A stretch of 64,000 bases of DNA from the NCBI GenBank assembly GCA_001599595.1, contig BCHH01000017.1, positions 490,949 to 554,948 on the forward strand, in the 5' to 3' direction. Within the stretch, counting starts at the first letter, position 1. Each line of letters begins with the position of its first letter. A program made the position numbers and the translations under genes. This DNA comes from Beverwykella pulmonaria. Taxonomy: Eukaryota; Ascomycota; Dothideomycetes; Pleosporales; Melanommataceae. Under the pieces are notes generated by a model, which was given only the letters and a program-made list of their open reading frames with translations, ran no database searches and was not told where the DNA came from. Shown here in pieces: positions 58,030 to 64,000 of this stretch.

Positions 58030-60293
58030 AGAGCACATGAGAGTCCTATTTTTAGTCGGTTTTTTTCAATTCGGATAAGTTGCCCTACGTGGATGCTGCT
58101 GGAGAAAGAGAAGGACTGAAGCGTGGTCACCAAGCATGACAACCGGCGGCTTTCATCCGGAAACGAGTACCAGAGCTTGCAAATCACAATATTATAGTCC
58201 ATGAACTCGATTAGTTATATCAGTGCATGAGTACGGAAAACATTGCAAATGGCACACCGTCTCACTTGCTCGCCATCGTGGTCTTGTAGGGCCAGCTGAG
58301 GATTGTGCAAAGTTGCTGGTCGCGTTTTGGTTTCTGTTGTGAATCCCGACTTTGGCAGCCGAACTACAAAATACACACTTTCTTGTTGCTGGCTTCGCAG
58401 TGAAGATACTGGTAAACATAAGAGGAGATAGTTTCTTTAAGAATTTTTCGTCACGGGTGACGTAGAATTCTAGAGTCTGGTTACTTCGTTAACGTCGCTA
58501 AATTATATACCACGAAGGCCCTCACACTCCAGAAAATTGTTCGTCTCTGTCTCGATTGCTTTGATGTAACCTACGACGCTGAATAAATAAATGCTCTTAC
58601 TAGGCCTGGGGTGACCCATCAAACCGCTCGAACTTCGTTGTGAGAGCGTTGGTATAGCACGGTGGAGATGTTCTAGTTAGGAGTGCAAGCCCTTATGATA
58701 CTTCTATTCAAATTAGTTATGCAGAAAGCGATAGCTTCCGCGGTAGTCGCTAGTCGAGCAATTTGTTGCATTGGTCTCGCTTCGAATGATTCTTGGGTGG
58801 CTTCGTTTCCTTTGTACTCTTTGGCGTGGGCTTGTCATTACCATCCTCGGTTTACCCTCGCTTCAGTGAGCTTTGGGAGGATGCGGGATTGTGGCACCTG
58901 CTTCATAGCTTCCGCCCGGCTGGTCTCTGTTTTTAACTACGGGAAATTCTTGGGACTTAGGTAGAGTGCTGAATTGAACATGCTCAGTGACCGTGCCGAG
59001 CTCGGTAAGTTTCGAGTTTTAAGAAGAGGAGGGTCGGGTGGTAACAAGTGAGAGGGCAGAGATATTTTGAGATGGAGGGTAGAAGTTAATACGATAACGG
59101 TGTTTTTGCGGCGAAAAAGTCTCATTCTGGGAACATGGCTCACTTGTGTGAAAGTATTGCTTCGTGTGTCTTCCATAGCTACAATTCCGACCTCATCCCA
59201 TAACATGCTTGTTTTCTCTTACGCTAGAGTAGAGATTATAGATTGGTTATAATGGCGAGGAAGGTGTCTATATTGCTATCGTTTGTTGAACCTCTTTCCG
59301 CCACCTTGCCATGCGCCGCTTGGCTGGTCTCGTTACGCTTGTGCTTGGTCTTCCATAGATCAACATTAATCATGAACCTCCTGGTAGACACCTTTACAAC
59401 ACCCTGATTACATCAACGTCGGTCATAACAGTTGCCGTGCACGTTGTGACCTCACAAAGACGGGAAAGCAACAAGCAGGTCAAGAACATTGAGAGCTACG
59501 AGAACGCCGAGAGGCAAGTTCTTGGCCAGAGCAAGAGTTTGAAATTGGGGAAGCTTTGGAAATCGATTTGCGTCATGCACATGGTGTTTAAATCGATTCG
59601 GACCTGATCATGTCAACGCTTGGCATGGCGGCTACGATGACGTCGCAGACTCACGGACATGTTTTCTTAGCTTAGGCCACACGTTAGACATTGGCGGTAT
59701 CCCCGTCGGCCTTGTGCAAAGACTCCATAATTCGACTTGGCCGAGACAACATGAAGCAAGAACCTGTACCATGTGTGTCGCGAGGGTCGTCAGCCGAAGC
59801 GCCGACTCCAGGCGAACGGTAATGTGATCGTTTCGATCGGAAATTTATAGCAGTTGATGTAGCTGATAGCTCCTGTGACGAGATTTCACGAAGGGACACC
59901 GTACGTATCCCAATAAATTCAGTAAAGCAGACATTTGAGATAAGGAGGGATACTCCAAGCTATCAGACGTCTCACTATCCAGAAAATTGCAAAGAGTAGG
60001 AGTCTTAGATTGCTGTAGAAGTTGAGATTGGTCCTTCTTTTTGTTCTCGTAGCGCCGAGCTATGAAATCATCGAGACAGCCACAAGAACTTCATGAGGGC
60101 CGTGGGGGCAAAAGGAGAAGGATCTCTCTCGCCAATGTGTCCGATACTTTGGACCCCATTCTTACCCCTTTTCCACTGTAAAGCCGGGCTGATATTATTG
60201 CCTCAGCCGAACGTCCGTCTTATTTTCCATGTTGACGTTTTCATGTTTTAGATCACAGATACCAAAATTATCCAAGATAGAGAACTTGATTAT
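58030..60293. other. Intergenic, nothing identified
   Basis: No gene, inverted-repeat element or array found between copy 3 and copy 4 of the LTR. Short frames on both strands are not protein-like. Confidence 0.4.
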
Positions 60294-61257
60294 TTGTAAG
60301 GGTTTTCTGATGGGGACAATGATCAAGTGGAGACTGTGTTGTTCTGGGTCAGATCAAGTCAGAGCAGCTCATATGCTGTCGGACCAAGATCAACTAGCTA
60401 CATCTGGACTAGCTTAAACCGTTACACACCCCCTCAGCTGTGAGAGTATCGGTCAGCTGACCAGTCAAACGAGTGAGAAACATCTACAAAACAAAGAAAA
60501 CAGTGTCAATCTAAGTACGCAAACTGCGTCGAATCAAGCCAAATCTCACCCCCAAACTACAGTTGTAGCATCAGTTCTTCCTGTCTGCGTTGACCAGGTG
60601 TCTGATATCCTCAAGTCCTAGTTGATTCATGAAGCTCTCGTGCTTCTGGCGACCTAGGATCTTCGTCAACCCGTCTGCTGGCATCGTGGCTGTAGGTACC
60701 CAAACTACCACCAGCCAATGATTTTCCACTTCCTGTCGTAGCCACATCTGATGGGTATCCACATGACGAAGCTTCGTCTGCAGGCGGCTATCAGCCTTGT
60801 TTACAATGCCCACCGTGGCCTGATTATCACACTAGAGCTGAGGAGTTAGCTCAGGATCAAATCCGCAAGCCTTGAAGGCTCGCTGCCACCACTCCATTTC
60901 TCCTCCAGCGACAGAGAGAGAGCCATCAGCTCTGTCTCTGTTGTTGATTTTGTCACTGATTGCAGTATGGTAGCCTTCCAGTCAATTGGCATCCTAAACA
61001 GCTTAAATAGGTATCTGTATGAGCTTTGGCAAGTAACTAGATTGTCTGCAAAGGCAGCATTAGATGCTCTAAAGAACAGTGGCTCTATGCCTGTTGCTGT
61101 CTGCTCCTTGCTGTCTAGCAGGTATGTTGTCGCGCCCTTTGCTCCTGCTTTTGTACATATTGCATGCTATTGTGTCCTAAGTAGGAACTTCTACACCTTC
61201 TTTATGGCTGCTAGATGCTTCTGACCAGGATTCTGCAGGTACTGTGACAGAATTAAG
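60294..61257 (-). mobile_element. 3' part of a Ty1/copia retrotransposon, decayed
   Basis: Minus strand. The 3' LTR is 60294-60426 (133 bp, TG...CA, the fourth copy of the family). Immediately upstream in the element's sense is a polypurine tract GAGGGGGTG (60427-60435). Upstream again is RNase H coding sequence: a frame with YLQNPGQKH, ASNAAFAD, YRYLFKLFRMPIDWKAT and TETELMALS (about 61250-60900), then after a frameshift WWQRAFKACGFDPELTPQL, CDNQATVGIVNKADSRL, KLRHVDTHQMWLRQ and ADGLTK, ending at a stop at 60571. A few stops and the frameshift make it dead. The reverse transcriptase and 5' LTR are not present up to 61257, where a gypsy LTR begins. Confidence 0.9.
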
Positions 61258-61433
61258 TGTAAGGCACGTGGTGCGGGACCAAAGACTGTGTGTAGAACGA
61301 GGTTGTTTCGCTGGTCAATCAGCAATTCTACGGAGGCTACTTTTATGAGTGCGAAGTCGCGTGCGCACTAGGCCTGATTAGGACTAGCACCTCGCTTCCA
61401 ACGCCAGGACCACACGATGTCACGTGCGCCACA
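61258..61433 (-). repeat. Probable 3' LTR of the Ty3/gypsy element
   Basis: About 176 bp on the minus strand from TGTGGCGCACGTGACATCG to GTGCCTTACA, with TG...CA ends. Directly upstream (plus 61434-61448) is the purine tract GGGAGGAAGAGGGAA, the expected primer for plus-strand synthesis. The second LTR is not in the window, so the ends are inferred. Confidence 0.65.
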
Positions 61434-63225
61434 TTCCCTCTTCCTCCCAGCGAACAAAGGAATCTCTTTCCTTACATAATGCCCTTCCTCACTCCTTCGC
61501 GTCTCCTCTTGGAGGGTTTCTTTGACGACGACGATTTGTCTTAGGGACCGTGCGGGGCGTCTCAGGATCCACCGGCGTAGCTCCTGGAGTACGACTAGGA
61601 GGCGCTAGGTCTCTCCTAAAACCCTTTGGTAATCCCAACTTTGTACCCCTATGTGGCCTTGTAAAATCAATCCATCTATCTAGTGCTGCCGTTTCTTCCA
61701 AATCAATCGCTTCTTCCCATAATGTTAATGCGTATCCTTTCCATTTGACTTCATAGAGTATGTGAAAGCCTTTTCCTCGGCCTCTGCGTTCTTCTGCTAC
61801 TATTTCCTCTACTTTATACTTATTAAAGCTGTCCACCTAGATTAGATCTGGCTGGCTGTCATCCGCGGGCTGACTTAAGAAAGGGTTTGTTGTAGCTAGG
61901 CGTAGTTGGTCAACATTAAATACATTATAAAGACCCTTTGGTGTGTTAAGCTGGATAGCAGATAGTGTGACTACTTTAGTAACTGTATACTTAGCAGCTC
62001 TCCAATCAAGTTTCTTGCAGAGACAGCCTTTTGTTGAAAGATGTTTGCTGTAATTAAGCTACACTTTGTCACCTTTAGCGTATTGTGGGGCCTCTTTCCA
62101 GTGCTTGTTCGCCTGGTATTCTTGGTCCTGTTGGGCAGCTGCTATAGCTGCAGCTGCAGCTTCTATTGCAGCTCGCAACTGCTCAGCAATCCCTTCTACT
62201 TAAGGCTCCTGTTAAACAGCCTTCTTACTTAAATTACTACTTATTTGGGAGAGATCTATTTTGTAACTGTGGTTAACAAAAAAGGGGGTAAGACTAGTTG
62301 ATAAAGCCGTGCGGCCATTAATAGCAGCCATCACTATCTAGCACTTTGAGGACTAGTTAGATTGATTGTGGCAACAAACTGCGCGGAGGATAGCTTCTAT
62401 AACACTGTTCATGCGTTCTGTGGAGCCATTAGTTTGTAGATGGAAGGTAGTTAATAGTTGTCTAGTTGTGCCAGTAATTTCGCAGAAACAAGACCAAAGG
62501 TTGCTAATAAACTAACTTCCTCTATCTAATACTATAGTGTCTGGTAAGAAATGAGGGCCTGCAACATAGAGAAGGAAATGTTTTAAAACTGTCTCTGTTT
62601 CTATATTTGGCAACAGAATTACCAAGGTGGATTTACTTAGTCTGTCTGTAATAACTATTATAATTGTGTTGCCGTCGCTTAGCGGGAGACCTGTAACAAA
62701 GTTAATTGATAACTTACGCCATGTTTAACTAGGGACTAGGAGAGGGCGTAGGTAACCCTGCTTGCCATCTCTCTAGGGCTTTGTTTAGTTGCAAACGTTA
62801 CAATTATTAGTAAGACGTTGTATATCTAAGGACATACCTAGCTAGAAGTAATAGTTAGTGACGCGCTTGTAAGTTACCTTTGGCCCTAGATGTGTTATGC
62901 TAATTGCTGTGTGTATCCTGTACATAAGGCTTGTGCGTAGTTATTTGTTGTCTAGGATCTATTTCTAGTCTCTGTAGTAGCCTAGTAGGCTACGCCATCA
63001 ACAACTTTAGACTCTAAGATAGAGGCTTTAAGTTTAAGAGCCGCAGGGAATTGACGCAGGTTGTTATTAATAGCCTTGATAATTTTCTAGTAGACGCAGT
63101 CTTTAGCTATTGCGCTATCCTAAAGGTCATCTAGCTCTTGTCTAGTAGTAATATTACCCTTTAGGTTGTAGGGATTAGCAACGTGTAATGCTTGGTTGTC
63201 TAAGACAAGCTCTAGGATGTTAGTC

Positions 63226-63342
63226 TTAGGACTAATACCTTGACTAATACTATCAGATCTAACTTTAGGACTAATACCTTAACTAATACTATTGGACCCA
63301 ACCTTAGGACCAATACCTTGACTAATACTGTTAGAACTGTTG
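63226..63342 (-). repeat. 39-bp tandem repeat within the gypsy polyprotein
   Basis: Three units start at 63226, 63265 and 63304 (TTAGGACTAATACCTTGACT). The 39-bp period equals 13 codons; on the minus strand units read like NSISQGIGPKVGS. The repeat lies between RNase H and integrase. Confidence 0.85.
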
Positions 63343-64000
63343 CCATTATTAACTCCTATAGTAAAGACATGAGCGATAACGTTAGGTGCTTTGTCTAGAA
63401 TGTAGGCTAGTTTGAGTAGTTGGTAGACGCAATTATCTAACTGTTTGTCACTCTGTAGGGGTCTGTCTTGGTTATGTTAGGATAGTGTGTTAGCAACTAC
63501 ATTGTCCTTTCCTAGCTTATGTTGTAGGGTTATGTTGTAACAGGAAAGCTATTAAGACTATTAGATGTGACGTTTAGTAAGTTTGCGCGGTTCTATAAAG
63601 TACTCCAAGTTCTTATAATTAGTAATAACAGTAAACTACTGTACTAAGCAGAGCTGTGCATCCTAGAATTTAAGAGACTTAATAACTGCAAGGAGCTCTT
63701 TGTTGTATATCTAGTAGTTTGTTTTGTAAGTAGAGCATCAGTGTTATACGAGGTGAACACTTACTGGGTCCGGTCCGTACTAAGGCGGTGCGTAAGCGTA
63801 GGTGTCGTAGGATTATTCTGTGAGGTTCGAAGACGATGATATAAGACAGCGGGGTGGTAAATCCAATCAATAAATTGACTAACTAACTTGCTGTATCAAT
63901 CTGGGTAAGAGACGAGTGAAGTTATTTGAGTTGACTACAAAGAGCAAACATAACATAGGAAACTGTCCTCCTTATATATTTCCTCTTTGACTATGGAATC

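Larger units (their letters stand above)
61258..64000 (-). pseudogene. Ty3/gypsy chromovirus polyprotein relic (RNase H, integrase, chromodomain), cut by window edge
   Basis: Read on the minus strand from 64000. RNase H (about 63770-63555) has IYNKELLAVIKSLKF and NYKNLEYFIEPRKLTKRH. A linker carries 13-residue repeats. The integrase zinc-binding region (about 62960-62800) includes THLGPKVTYKRV and CNVC. The integrase core (about 62730-62330) has NFVTGLPLSDG, ITDRLSKST, DTIVLDRGS and LQTNGSTERMNSVIEAIL. The C-terminal part (about 62140-61860) has KHWKEAPQYAKGDKV. The chromodomain (61836-61600) reads YKVEEIVAEERRG...YEVKWKGYALTLWEEAIDL, ending at 61489. Dozens of TAA/TAG stops, mostly where Gln or Trp is expected, show heavy RIP-like decay. 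The reverse transcriptase should lie beyond 64000. Confidence 0.9.

Overview
The window is filamentous ascomycete (Pezizomycotina) DNA. The signs are short GT-AG introns of about 47-125 nt, a Zn(II)2Cys6 regulator, a HET-domain gene, Fot1/pogo-type DNA transposons, Ty1/copia and Ty3/gypsy relics, and stop codons of the C-to-T / G-to-A kind expected from repeat-induced point mutation (RIP). A 60-base N gap shows a draft assembly. I saw no rRNA, convincing tRNA or CRISPR.

Layout. 1-6880 is gene-poor. A short cysteine-containing conserved protein lies at 6881, and an unidentified 341-residue protein at 13854. Between them (about 10.4-12.3 kb, minus strand) is a decayed gene split by a solo LTR. 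From 15.0 to 22.9 kb is a repeat island. TA-flanked 40-bp inverted ends at 15035 and 22916 enclose a pogo-like transposase with one stop, a 248-bp MITE, another solo LTR, a 587-bp inverted-repeat element, a 47-bp tandem array and an intact 756-codon HET-domain gene.

From 23.7 to 56.2 kb is the gene-rich core: a coiled-coil protein; a BIM1-like copper protein; a compact group (27.7-35.5 kb) of an ACS-family MFS transporter, a short-chain dehydrogenase, a Zn2Cys6 regulator and a class II aldolase; a 63-residue secreted cysteine-rich protein; a basic/Ser-Pro-rich protein; an MFS sugar transporter; Bud22; a membrane-anchored cupredoxin-like protein; an F-box-like protein; and a DUF2278/lamin-tail protein. 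A complete but dead 1,705-bp Fot1-like element (53322-55026) sits between the last two.

The right end (57.6-64 kb) is repetitive: a 48-bp array carrying CACGTG sites, a solo LTR, and the 3' part of a Ty1/copia element with a degraded chromodomain Ty3/gypsy element apparently inserted in it.

The MFS-SDR-regulator-aldolase group looks like a small catabolic cluster: uptake, dehydrogenation, aldol cleavage and its own regulator. The other core genes are unrelated housekeeping or accessory genes. Exon joins were checked by hand for splice sites and reading phase; no homology search was possible.
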